A program made the translations under genes and the position numbers. The notes beneath the pieces are model-generated. The model searched no databases. It saw only the letters and a program-made list of their open reading frames with translations, and was not told the origin of the DNA. From Gordoniibacillus chartarius (GTDB lineage Bacteria; Bacillota; Bacilli; Paenibacillales; NBRC-103111), in NCBI RefSeq assembly GCF_042432825.1, contig NZ_JBHLWN010000031.1, forward strand, positions 310,001 through 374,000: 64,000 bases of DNA. The letters are read 5' to 3'. Numbering within the stretch: position 1 is the first letter of the stretch; each line of letters opens with the position of its first letter. Below are positions 52,001 through 62,300 of this stretch, in pieces.

Positions 52001-54505
52001 CGTCACTTTATAGGATACGGTCTTCCCTTCCGGCAGATTACCTCTTAATACAAGGTAGCCGGATGGCAGCGCTTCTCCATCCACATACACATCCGGTACC
52101 GTTGTACCGATTTGCTCGGCGGTGAACGTCAGCGGACCTGTACCGACCCCGATGAAATTTTCGGATAAGTTAAATACGTTCTCTCCGCCATCCGCTCCGT
52201 TCACGGTGAAATATTCCGTTATGTTAGCTTCGATCACTCTCGGAGTGCCGCCCAGCAGCAAAGTGTACGTAACGTAATTTTCTCCGCGTTTACTGTCCTT
52301 CGCCCAAATCTTAATCGTCACATCTTCCGTCAAGCTGCCGGTTAAGCTGAACATATTGCCGGTAATCAATGGCGTAATGCCCGAACCGCTGATCACCTTT
52401 GCATCGTAGCTCAACGTATCTCCGTCCATATCGTAGAAAAGCTCCGTCAAATCGATCGGCTCGGGCAGCGGGTCGCCATCGAACAGCAACTCACGATACG
52501 TATCCGTAGTCACCGAAGGAACCGTATTCGCTCTCACTTTATAGACAGCTGACGCCGAGGACGTTCTTCCGCCAGGAGCCGTTTCCGTCGCCGTTATCGT
52601 AAACGCAGCTTCCGTCCCCTTCAAGTCTCCGGCGAAATACAATTGATCGTGCTCAATTTTGTCGACTTTAACCCCGTTTACATTCCATGCCGGCGCTTCA
52701 TCGACCGTGTAAGACATCGTTCCGCCGTTTTTCGGTATGAAGTTGTCTCTTAAATTGACAGGGAAGAACACCCCTCGTCTCTTATCTTTTTCATCATGAT
52801 AGAACTGCTCATATACGATAACCTCGGACTGAACCGCCTCCAAATCCTCATACGATTTGAAGGTAAACACCGCTTCGCCTCTTGCTCCCTTTGAATCCTC
52901 AGCATATATGACGTAATGCACAGGGGACCCTGTGTACGTTCCGTTGAACGACAATGTCGAGCCGTTAATCGTTGCCGAAATAGTAGCCCCGCTTGTCGAT
53001 TGACCTTCATTGATACCGAACGTCAGGGTGTCATTGTCTGCATCCGTAAAAATGTTGTCCAGATTGTACGTTACGCCCGTCACGCTGTCCCCGCTGTCGT
53101 ACGGGAACGTAAAGTTGTAAGGATGTGCTGAAGGCGCATGATTGACTGGCGGTATGGCAACAAATTGGTATGTCGCATAGCCGCTGCGAAGGCCTTGCGG
53201 ATCCTCGGCATAAACGGTAAATGCCGCATCGGAGAACAGGCTGCCCGAGAACGTTAACCAGCTTCCGCTCATCGACGCGGTTACCCCGCCTTCCGTCTGA
53301 GGCGAGACCGCGTAAACGAGCGAATCGCCGTCCGGATCGCTGAAATCGGCGGACACGTCAATCGGTTCGAGTTCAGCAAGATAAGGCTTCTCATACGTAT
53401 GCGAAGCGGTGATGACGAAAGGCGGGCGGTTGACGTGCTGCGGGGCCTCGGGGTCCAAATACACCTCAGCCGTTACCGTGTTCGCGCTCTTTCCGTCGTT
53501 AGCAAGGACATAGAACCGTGACGGAGCCGTCATCGTTCCGCTCAGCTGCAACTTCGAACCGGATATCGATGCGTTCACACCGTTCTGATGCTCGGAGCCT
53601 TCATTCAAAATAAATGTCAGCGTATCATTGTCCGCATCTTTCACTAATTTGTTCAGCTCTACGGTTGTGTCTACATACCCGATCGGCGCATATACACTAT
53701 ACGTCACACTGCTTACTGTCGGGGCATGGTTCGGTTTGACGACTACTAACGTCGATGCGGAGAGCCCGGCGCGGTCGGTTGCGGTGACGGAAATCGTTTT
53801 GTCATTATTCTCGAAGCCGGTCACCGACAGGAGCGAGCCGGATACGAGACTTGCACGGAGTCCGGTGCTGGTAGGATTATAGTCGATAGAGTAGCGCAAA
53901 AAATCGTCCGGATCCTCATCGTCGAAGAATTGGGTCACATCAATGTACGGCATCAATTCATTTTGCGTCTTATACCGTGCCTCGGGAACCCGTACGACCT
54001 TGGGTGCATGATTGAACGGCATTTCGCTGGCAACCGGCGCAACCTGCGTTTCGATCGCCGTCGCTAAATCAGTCGCCTTAAACGAGTTTTGGGAGCCATA
54101 TTGATACATATGGCTGACGAGGTCGCCGATATCCGCCCTGCCGTTGGCGCCTAGCCCGATGACGTTGACGTTCACGGTTTGCTGCTGGCTCGTTACCATA
54201 TTGGTGACCGTCAACTTGGCAAATCCGGCACTGCGCAGCTTGACATTGAGGAACGCCCCGTTCAACTGCCATTCGGCGATATTTCCCGCCCCCGGAGTCT
54301 CGGCGTCAATTTTAAAAGTTGAAAAACTGTTGGTTGCCAGCTTAATCGTTTTTGATTCGCCCGGTTGACCGAGGATTGTGAAAGGCTCGGCAGCGGCATA
54401 TGCAGCGGGAGCCGCCGCGGGAACGATCCCCAGCGTTGCGGCTAATGCGGCCGCGATTTTCGTATTCGCTGTGTACTGCTTTGTTTTCGATTTTCTTCTA
54501 CCCAT
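49004..54505 (-). CDS. Secreted protein of 15 Ig/cadherin-like repeats
   Basis: 1833 residues. Signal peptide (TKIAAALAATLGIVPAAAPAAYA), a ~130-residue N-terminal domain with a dockerin-like NGRADIGDL segment, 15 repeats of ~95 residues, and a unique ~200-residue end. From the fifth repeat on, two kinds alternate strictly: one with a D-x-D-x-D loop (F-x-D-x-D-x-D-x-L-x-Y), likely calcium-binding, and one without it (for example FIPKNGGTMSYTV). No SLH, LPXTG or membrane anchor is seen; it may bind the SLH protein encoded just upstream or be held by its own repeats. ATG 54505, weak AGGTG site. Coupled to the GT2 gene downstream. Confidence 0.85.
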   Translation of the reverse strand: MGRRKSKTKQYTANTKIAAALAATLGIVPAAAPAAYAAAEPFTILGQPGESKTIKLATNSFSTFKIDAETPGAGNIAEWQLNGAFLNVKLRSAGFAKLTVTNMVTSQQQTVNVNVIGLGANGRADIGDLVSHMYQYGSQNSFKATDLATAIETQVAPVASEMPFNHAPKVVRVPEARYKTQNELMPYIDVTQFFDDEDPDDFLRYSIDYNPTSTGLRASLVSGSLLSVTGFENNDKTISVTATDRAGLSASTLVVVKPNHAPTVSSVTYSVYAPIGYVDTTVELNKLVKDADNDTLTFILNEGSEHQNGVNASISGSKLQLSGTMTAPSRFYVLANDGKSANTVTAEVYLDPEAPQHVNRPPFVITASHTYEKPYLAELEPIDVSADFSDPDGDSLVYAVSPQTEGGVTASMSGSWLTFSGSLFSDAAFTVYAEDPQGLRSGYATYQFVAIPPVNHAPSAHPYNFTFPYDSGDSVTGVTYNLDNIFTDADNDTLTFGINEGQSTSGATISATINGSTLSFNGTYTGSPVHYVIYAEDSKGARGEAVFTFKSYEDLEAVQSEVIVYEQFYHDEKDKRRGVFFPVNLRDNFIPKNGGTMSYTVDEAPAWNVNGVKVDKIEHDQLYFAGDLKGTEAAFTITATETAPGGRTSSASAVYKVRANTVPSVTTDTYRELLFDGDPLPEPIDLTELFYDMDGDTLSYDAKVISGSGITPLITGNMFSLTGSLTEDVTIKIWAKDSKRGENYVTYTLLLGGTPRVIEANITEYFTVNGADGGENVFNLSENFIGVGTGPLTFTAEQIGTTVPDVYVDGEALPSGYLVLRGNLPEGKTVSYKVTASQTIRGEELSSEAVYTFSRNHKPVVTSSYYEDDYYKVIRDGDSLPQLDLSQLFKDDDGDALTYELWFDPEQYITAYRDGNIVRFDGNWDSRKAQFDIVANDGKYKSGAHIHYELVPPVFESNVTHYALNGEIPYINLWDNFNKSSESEELSFEIVNVVPENAELSEEDGWIYFNENLYSGSIELTVKATETTADGTKFDSQAIYTVLPNTAPTVTDEYNNYSIYIEEGQTLPTLNLLDIFQDADGDTLEYSADWYGDIEPIVTGTELTFTGDLTERAVIYLYAEDKKGGHVNTRITFRPLSNPTVHENSVSLYQNRTPNNDVYLPMADLSGNFTSSHGGDLEYSVVGDNPADGLTAYFASGNLYFTGELTGPEATFIVKAAEPYKPSYYATASYTVYQNNVTTVSSSSYELTLEDGEPLPDIDLNTIFSDGDQDAIDYDVYTYMSGGLTASISDSGVLSFTGPLASMATFTVTGTDHKSDPVYYYVNLKPIRNPVVKVSEPVIYWTDGELLKEPYGSEYMWNMFESTDGGNLSYYLMDGAAETNQLNVGGLTVNLDYGQLSFSGTLNDDEAMFTVKAKEEFNGKTFESTVPYRILKNAKPSLTKPLPLINAVPNEYVPITTIDLRDYFTDSDNDTITFEYDWSSASGALMDYIVDGHKLVYSGTFWSGGYLYFYASDGKSARQRYGIEVNTPVTTKDGVSTNEYYTPTVSGSSPYVSLYNKFYDRESNELSFSLSSTSSLMTDESNGVTATLDSGNLVLSGSFDNWSTPATFMVTATDGKGPALTVPYTINPIIDLADSYTVYEAEGLSLSLKPLFIGGTDGRMYTVDTWIPGTYGSEQDWVHTDETDPFYPVIEFAGHAESRPTDALINVTISNTSEEQLTGKTVTLRAPADPLTEPVDYVFINLNIDTESVVENLYELYAAADAGITSATRFTIAAMEWTGMESNDLAPTVTMEGNDLKVKSNGLGHGYITLVGTDPTTGKGIIDRFAVIVDHPV
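49640..54020 (-). repeat. Array of 15 Ig/cadherin-like domain repeats
   Basis: Repeats are recognisable at protein level by N-x-[AP]-P-x-V at the start and F-x-G-x-L near the end of each. Types alternate acidic/non-acidic over repeats 5-15, so the basic duplication unit was probably a pair (~190 residues). Confidence 0.75.
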
Positions 54506-54613
54506 ACGTCACCTCTATCAACTTGCATCGTTATGAATATTCTAACATTGAATTAGTTCTGAAGGAATGCTAAAGTCAGTATTTTTCGACTATTATTCGT
54601 TCATTTGGACTAC

Positions 54614-54647
54614 AAAAAGAGGAAGGCCGCTCGAACCGAGCAGCCTC
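54614..54647 (-). terminator. Terminator after the C-terminal-SLH gene
   Basis: GCTGCTCG pairs with CGAGCGGC (one G-T pair) around a 3-base loop, extended by AGAG/CTCT and followed by TTTTTG on the minus strand. It separates the SLH gene from the Ig-repeat gene. Confidence 0.8.
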
Positions 54648-54666
54648 TGACTATCCATGATGTAAA

Positions 54667-56310
54667 CTAATTCATAAACTTAACGTATTGCAGCATCCGC
54701 TTGAGAATGGAAACTCCTTGAGCTCTCGTAGCCGATTCTTTCGCCGCAAACGACGTATCCGTCATGCCTTGAATAATCCCTGCTGACACCGATTGTGCGG
54801 CAGCGTCCTTGGACCAATCCGCTATGTTGCTTTGGTCGACGAATGGATTCAGTACGGTGCGGTCTGCTTTAACCTCGGTGCCTGCGAACTTCATCGCTCT
54901 TGCAATCATGACCGCGAGCTGTTCGCGGGAAATGACCTCATTTGGACGGAAGGTGCCGTCTTCATATCCATTGATCAAATCAGCCTCTTGAGCGGCTCCG
55001 ACGCTGCCTGCGAACCAATCGTCGGCCCGCACGTCCTTGAATCCCTCCGCCTTCCGCTGCTCAATGCCAAGCGCACGAACAAGAAGAGTGGCGAATTCTG
55101 CTCTGGTGATTTTGGAATCCGGCACAAAATGTTGATCATCCACGCCGCTCACAATCAATTTGCTGGCAAGCTGCTCAATATCCTTTTTAGCCCAATGGCC
55201 GGACAAATCATCGAACGTCTTGGAGCTTGTGATGATGGAATAAATGCTGTTACCTTTTCTCAGCATGGTGGCTTGATTGTTCTCAAACCACGTTGGTATT
55301 GGATACAGGGTCTTTGCCGTCGGATCGTACAGAACGCCTATAGACTTTTCGGCGTCAACCGGCTGAACCAGCGGCACGGAACGGGAAACGTAGGAAGCAA
55401 ACGAGCTCAGCTCCTGGCGCTGGCCATTCGCGCCGGTTACATCCACCTTGAAATCAACCGGTGAAACGATCATCGAGGCTCCCAGGCCGGAGGCCGTCTG
55501 TTCAGCCTGCGACGACACGTCCGGCTTGGCCTTCTCGATCGTAATTGTAATCACTGCGTCCTTCTCCGTTACCCCGAGAGTTTTAGCTAGAGTAGGCGCA
55601 TCTACGTTGGTTGGCAGATTGTATTTGCCGATGTTGGTGTTGACTTGCAGAACGGACGAAGGATTCTTCTCAGCCATCCGAGCTAAAAGCTCGAGCGTCA
55701 GTTCTGTTTTGATCGTATCACCGGTACCTTGTACGTCAACCGAAAATACCTTCGCCTGAGGACCCGAGCTCGTAACGATTTCGCTCAGTTTGGCTGAATC
55801 TACTTTGGCTGTAACAACGCCCTGCTGAACCGTTTCAATGACCGTTTCTGTGATGGGGACGATCTCAGACTGCGTGGTCGGTGTGGCCGGTTTGTCCGTA
55901 TTGCCAGTTGTGGCACCACCTCCGCCACCGCCGCCTCCGCCGCCTCCGCCGCCACCGTTACTAGGAGCGGCAACAACGAAGGTTGCTTTGCTTACATCCG
56001 TAGCGGAACCGGCTACCGTCACGTACGAGCCTAGATCGGCGCCAGTCGGGATCGTGAACGTCTTCGTAAAGTTGCCGGAAGAATCCGTACTAGCTGTATC
56101 TATATAAAACACGGTGTTATTCGTACTATTAATGACTTTGATGATGACTTGCGGATAAATCGAGTTGCCGGAAATGGTTAAACTGTTGCCGGGATTAACT
56201 TGCGTTTGGCTGACGTTTACCGTTACAGAAGCGTCGGCGTAAATGGTTGCGGACATACTGCCCCATACGATGGCCGCCGCTGAAACGATAGTTAACAGAC
56301 GTTTCTTCAC
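54667..56310 (-). CDS. Surface protein with three C-terminal SLH domains
   Basis: 547 residues from GTG 56310, eight bases after GGGGGTGG; an ATG six codons earlier has no site. Signal peptide (LLTIVSAAAIVWGSM...YADA), an Ig-like domain (VNPGNSLTISG...), a run of 14 glycines, a middle domain of ~200 residues not recognised, then three SLH domains (FDDLSGHWAKKDIEQLA; FKDVRADDWFAGSVGAAQ; FVDQSNIADWSKDAAAQ) for binding secondary cell-wall polymer. It follows the giant repeat protein, which has no anchor of its own in the part seen, so it may tether that protein. The Gly run is coded by mixed GGN triplets. Confidence 0.9.
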   Translation of the reverse strand: MKKRLLTIVSAAAIVWGSMSATIYADASVTVNVSQTQVNPGNSLTISGNSIYPQVIIKVINSTNNTVFYIDTASTDSSGNFTKTFTIPTGADLGSYVTVAGSATDVSKATFVVAAPSNGGGGGGGGGGGGGGATTGNTDKPATPTTQSEIVPITETVIETVQQGVVTAKVDSAKLSEIVTSSGPQAKVFSVDVQGTGDTIKTELTLELLARMAEKNPSSVLQVNTNIGKYNLPTNVDAPTLAKTLGVTEKDAVITITIEKAKPDVSSQAEQTASGLGASMIVSPVDFKVDVTGANGQRQELSSFASYVSRSVPLVQPVDAEKSIGVLYDPTAKTLYPIPTWFENNQATMLRKGNSIYSIITSSKTFDDLSGHWAKKDIEQLASKLIVSGVDDQHFVPDSKITRAEFATLLVRALGIEQRKAEGFKDVRADDWFAGSVGAAQEADLINGYEDGTFRPNEVISREQLAVMIARAMKFAGTEVKADRTVLNPFVDQSNIADWSKDAAAQSVSAGIIQGMTDTSFAAKESATRAQGVSILKRMLQYVKFMN

Positions 56311-56339
56311 TCTTGCATCCACCCCCATGATGTGCGGCC

Positions 56340-56361
56340 AAATCCGGCGAGCACCGGATTT
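56340..56361 (-). other. Intercistronic hairpin without T-run
   Basis: AAATCCGG pairs with CCGGATTT (8 bp) around a six-base loop in the gap between the giant repeat gene and the SLH gene. With no T-run after it, mRNA stabilisation or partial attenuation is more likely than full termination. Confidence 0.5.
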
Positions 56362-56384
56362 GGTCGACTGTATTGCATTGTTTT

Positions 56385-59300
56385 TTAATTAGGTAATTTC
56401 GTTAATTCAACTTCATCAGCCAGCTGTGTGCCTACCGTACTATCCAAATTATTGAAGGAATCTAGGATCAAAACTTTGACTTTATGAGTTGAAACGTAAG
56501 CTTTATTAAAGAGTGCCGATACGGTTTGAGCAGTATCGCCTTTATATTCGAATACGACAATGCTGTCCGGTGTAGTCCCGTTCATCAATTGGAACACGAC
56601 ATACTTGGTCTTGGTGTCGGATACGCCCGGTTTCGCCGATACCGTTACGGTCGCCTTGATGCCGCCGGTTGTTTCAAGCTTGGCGTCCTTAATCTCGTAC
56701 GGCTTGCCGGACTCGGCAGCAAACGCCTTAGACGTCGGAGCACTCTCATCCAAACCGCTGTGGGTTACGGTCACCAAGATCGTTCCAGACTCTGCACCAA
56801 GCTGAGCAATCGTAACGGTTGCTTTTGCGGCGCCCGGAAGGACAGTTTGATTGCCAATCAACGCCGAAGGGTTAACCGCATCCCGATAAACCTTAACCAC
56901 ATCGCCTGGATTCAGGTTAACAACTTCAACCGTGTCGGCCTGTCCGCTGGCATTGTTGATAACGGTAATATCGGATCCAGCTGGAGCCGGGCTGATGTCC
57001 TTTTTAATTACCGTCACCGTGAAAATTTTATCTTCATGAACCGTACCCTTCGTAATTGTCGCCGTCAGCGTTACATCCTTGTTGCCCGCGCTGTTAGCCG
57101 GTCTGTTGACAACGCCGTTTGTTGCAATCAGCGCCGGGTCTGAGGATACCCATGTCACTGCTGTGCCATCCCCGCCATCTGTAGGGAGGGTGATGTTCTT
57201 TGTTACGTCGTAACGGGTTTCTCCAGCGACGTAACCGATCTCCAGGCGTGCTTTCGCCCCACTGACTGCTTCCGCATCGGACAGAGCCGTTTGCTTCAGT
57301 ACATTGACAGTAAATACCTTGTCGGAGGATATACCGTTCTTTGTAACCGTTGCGGTCAGCGTCACACGCGTATCACCTGTTGTAAACAAAGGACGGATTA
57401 CGGTTCCGTCTGATTTGACAACTTCATTGTTACTTGAGGACCAGGTTACAGTCGTACCGTCCGCCGATGTTGTAGGCAGTGTTAGGAGTTGCGTGACGCT
57501 TGCCGCACTATCGCCGACTGAGTATCCGATTTCCAGAGCTTCTTTACCGTTTGTTAATGCCTCCGAATCGGATATAGATTTCTTGAGCACCTTGAGTACG
57601 AAGTCTTTGTATTCGGTAGCGCCATTCTTCGTAATTTCTGCCGTCAGAGTAACCACAGCATTGCCGGCAGAGTGCGAAGGACGTTTCACAGTACCGTTCG
57701 CACCACTCACTTCGATAATATCAGTATTATCAGAAGTCCAGCTGATCGATGTACCGTCGGCTCCTGCAATCGGGAGAGTAATGTCTTGCGTTACACCCGA
57801 AGGAGAATCGCCAACCCCATAGGTGAGCTGCAGCGCCGACTTGGCGATGCTGACCGCTTCCGCATCGGTTTCAGGTTGCGCAAAGACTTGTACGACGAAT
57901 ACCTTCTGTAGTGGCGTTGCCGCTCCTTTGGTAATTGTCGCCGTGAGCTCAACCGCCGTGTTTCCTTCGACATGGGTCGGACGAGTGACTATCCCATTAT
58001 TGGCAGAGATGGCAATCACACCGGTCTTATTCGAAGACCAAGTTATTGTCGTTCCATCCACCCCTGTTGTAGGAAGGATCAAGTTATTTGTCACAGCAAA
58101 CGCCGAATCTCCTGACGTATACCCGATTTCCAGCACGGACTTACCGTTTGCAATAGCTTCCTCATCGGTAATTGCATTTTTAATGACCTTGACTACAAAC
58201 TCTTTAGTTAACGTAACGCCGTTCAGCGTTAAAGTGGCTGTCAGCGTAACCGCCTGATCTCCCGTGGAATACGCCGGACGAGTAACTGTGCCATCAGCTG
58301 CGACTACGGCAGGATTGTCACTGCTCCAGGTAATCGCGGTACCGCCAGTGCCGGTCGGTAGAAGCATCAGGTCGCCTGTCACACTGTTGATTTTATCGCT
58401 TCCTGTGTAGCCGATTTCCAGCGCGTCCTTCGCGGATTGCAGCGCTCCTGTATTCAGACCGGCGTCCAGCGCGGTCTGGATGGCCGCCTTATCCGCATAG
58501 CCATCCGCCGGTTTGCCGTTATAAACGTAGCTCGCGGTGCTATCTTTGGCCGCATTGCTCAACAGATTGTAGACACTGAGGTCAAGCGCCAGTCCCGGTG
58601 CCTCCAAGGCGGTTCTCGTCGCTGCTGCATCAACAGCTTTATTAACATCGGCTTCAGGAGTCCTTGCTGTCACAGCGTTGTCAAAAGCAGTTTGGACGGC
58701 CGTCTTATCGGCAAAAGTCGTCGCCCTAGCAGCGAGAACAGCTGTCGCCGCTGCGTCCTTGTCGGCATTTTTCCAGCCTGAATATGCACCAAGCGTTAAC
58801 GCAAGTCCCGCATCTTCAAGAGCTGCTCGCATTGTCGTTCCATTAGCGAGGTTGACGTTGGCTACACCCTGACGTGCGGTAATAGCTGCGTTGAATGCAT
58901 TTTGAACAGCTGCTGTGTCGGCATATCCATCCACAGGACGCGCTGTAAACACTTGAGAAACAACATCGCCCTGATCCACCGAAGTCCAAGCCGGATACGC
59001 CCCCAGAGTAAGATTCAGTGTCGCGTCTTCCAACGCCGACTTCATCGTTCCGGAAGTTGCCGTATTCACAGCCGCGACAGCAGCTCGCGCGTTCAGAACC
59101 TCATCGAACTTGTTTTGCAGCGACGCAAGGTCGACATAGCCTATCGACGGACGGTCAGCAAGTACTTGACTGGATACTGCCGCTTGATCCGACGCTGTCC
59201 AGCCTGCATAAGCACCTAGGTTCAAACCCAGCCCGCCATCTTCCAGGGCCGACTCCATGGACGCCGCATCCGTTGACGAGTTCACGGCAGCCATCAGAGT

Positions 59301-62300
59301 TCGAGCCGCAATGGCGCTATCGAAGGCGGTTTGAATATCGGATTGCAGCACATACCCGTCTGTCGGCTTATTGGAAAGCACATCGGAGGCTACCGCCGCT
59401 TGGTCTGCAGCCGACCAGCCTGCATAAGCTCCAGGTATCAGGCTCAACGCCGGAGCTTCAAGCGCCGTCTCCATTGCAGCTGCGTCTGCTGCTGTGTTAA
59501 CCGCAGCTACTGCGGAGCGAGCTGAAACCGCAGCATCAAAAGCCGATTGAATCGCAGCAACGTCTGCATATCCCATACCAGGACGACCAGCAAGCACTGC
59601 ACTCGAAACCGCATCTTGGTCTGCATTCGCATACCCTGCATACGTCCCTAGGGTAAGATTGAGAGCCAAATCCTCTAAAGCGGTCTGCATGCTTGTTGCA
59701 TCGGCTGCCGCATTCACTGCCGCTACCGCGCTTCTTGCGTTCACCGCATTGTTTAGAGCCGTTTGAACAGCTGCTGCGTCGGCAAAGCTGCCGGCTGCCA
59801 AAAGTACTGCATGTGCAACGGCAGTCTTATCGGCGGTCGAATAGCTGCTATAAGCGCCGAGTGACAACCCTAAAGTTACATCCTCAAGAGCCGTTTGCAT
59901 ATCTGTGTCTGTGGTCGCTGCATTGACATTGGCTACCGGAGTGCGGGTGGTCAATGCCGAATTGAACGCAGCTTGGATTGCAGTAAAATCAGCGTAGCCG
60001 GAGCCAATGCCGGCGATAACGGCGTTTGCTGCATAATCTTTATCTGTGCTTGTCCAGCCGGCATACGCGCCCAGATTCAGTCCGAGCCCTGCATCCTCAA
60101 GGGCCGATCTCATGTCGGCTGCTGCAGAGGCGATATTCACTTTCGCTACATACTGGCGCGCCGCAACTGCCGCATCGAAAGCGGTTTGGATGGCATTGAC
60201 GTCGACATAGCCGGTACCCGGGCGTCCATTTAAAACGTCAGTCGCAATAGCATTCTTGTCGGCGACCGTCCATCCGGTGTATGCCCCATGAGTCAGACCG
60301 AGCGCTACGTTTTCCAAAGCCGTTTTCATGTCACTGCCGGTCGAAGCATTGTTGACTGCTGCCATTGGCGCGTCGGCAGAAATGGCGCTGTTGAGCGCCA
60401 ATTGAATGCCGGCGGCATCAGCAAACCCCGTTACAGGGCGGTTCGTAAAGAGCAATTCGTTCACGTTGTTTTTATCCGCAGTGGAAAGCGCATTGTACGC
60501 AGTTAAATCCAACGCAAGGGAAACATTCGTAATGGCGGAACCGATTGCTGCTGCAGAAGCGGCCGTGTTGACAGCCGATACTGGTCCTCTATTCGTAATC
60601 GCAGTTCCAAGTTCCGCTTGTACGGCAGTGTCGTCCGCATAGCCGCCTATAGGGCGATCGGAAACAACTTCAGCCGCAATTGCATCTTTGTCTGCATCCG
60701 TCAATCCGGAATAACCAGTCAGATCCAGTGCTAAGGTCCCGTCCTCAAGTGCCGTGCGCATTGCGGACGCTGAACCCGCAGCGTTAACATTGGCCATTGG
60801 AGTGCGGGCGGTGAGCGCCGAATTAAATTCCGTTTGTATTGCAGGCTGATCCGCATATCCGTCGGTAGGACGATTTGCCAACAACGTTGCTGCTACAAAA
60901 TCTTTATCTGCTGTTGAATAAGCTGAGTAAGCCCCTAACGCAAGTCCTAAAACAGGATCTTCAAGAGCGGTTGTCATCACGCTGTTGCTGCCGGCAGCAT
61001 TTACCGCAGCAACGGCCGAACGAGCGGTAATAGCGTTATCGAACACAGTCTGAATCGCTGCCGTATCCGCATAACCGTCAGCAGGACGGCCAGCGAAAAC
61101 TGCCGAAGCGACATACTTCATATCTTCGGTTGCATAGCCGGCGTATGCACCTAAATTCAGTCCTAGCCCTGCATCTTCCAATGCCGTCTTCATTGCTGCA
61201 TCAGATGCCGCCGTGTTTACCGCCGCCACATAAGAACGATTCGTTACAGCCGTGTCAAACGCCCCTTGTACGGCTGCTATATCTGCGAATCCGCTGCCCC
61301 TGGCTGCTCTTACCGCTGCTGCAACAGCCGATTTGTCGCTAGTTGCATACGCGGGATACGCTGAACCAAGGTTTAACCCCAGCGCCACGTCTTCGAGCGC
61401 CGCTTGCATGGCCGCATCGGTAGCTGTACCATTCACAGCTGCAATATACTGCCTTGCAGCAATAGCGTTATTAAAAGCGGTTTGGATAGACGCTTGATCG
61501 GCAAATCCACTGCCTCTATTCGCCATAACATGATCTGCGACAGCGTCTTGGTCCGCTGCTCCCCATGTGGAATATGCGCCCAATACCATAGCTAATGTCG
61601 GGTCGGTCAGCGCCGTATTCATCGCCGTCGCCGTCGCAGCAACATTCACGTTCTGAATCGCTACCGCCATGTCGAATGCCGATTGAACCGCTGCTGCGTC
61701 CGGGTAGCCGCCAACAGGACGGGCATTTAGCACCCAATTCGCCACAGCCAATCTGTCCGCACCGCCAAATGCTGTGTAGGCAGCGCCTAGAGTCAAGCCT
61801 AACCCGCTATCTTCAAGTGCTGTCTGCATTAAAGCGTCGGATGAAGCAGCATTAATATTGGCCATTGGGGCCACCGCAGTAAGAGCTGCGTCAAATGCCG
61901 ATTGAATAGAGGCGCTATCTACGAAGCCGCTTGGCAAGCGAGACGCCATGACAATGGCCGCTACGGCCGTTTTATCTGCAGTTGACCAAGTGCTATACAT
62001 TCCCAAGTTAAGGGCAAGGGCAACGTCTTCAAGCGCAGTTTGCATATCCGATACCGTCGCAGCTACGTTCACATTAGCCACAGGCGTACGAGCCGCAAGC
62101 GCTGTATCAAACCCGGTTTGAACGGCAGCTTGGTCAACATATCCGGTACCCGGACGTCCGGCAAGCACATCCGCCGAAACGGCAGTCTTATCGGCTGCAG
62201 TCCAGGTGGTATATACCCCCAGCGTCAATGCAAGCGTACCATCTTCCAATGCTGTTTGCATTTGTGTTGCATCTGCTGCAATATTCACCGCCGCAACAGG

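Noticed and set aside
55915..55958. Phase-variable poly-G tract in the SLH gene
   Set aside because: The 14 Gly codons are mixed GGN triplets, not a mononucleotide run; slippage by whole codons would not switch the gene off.
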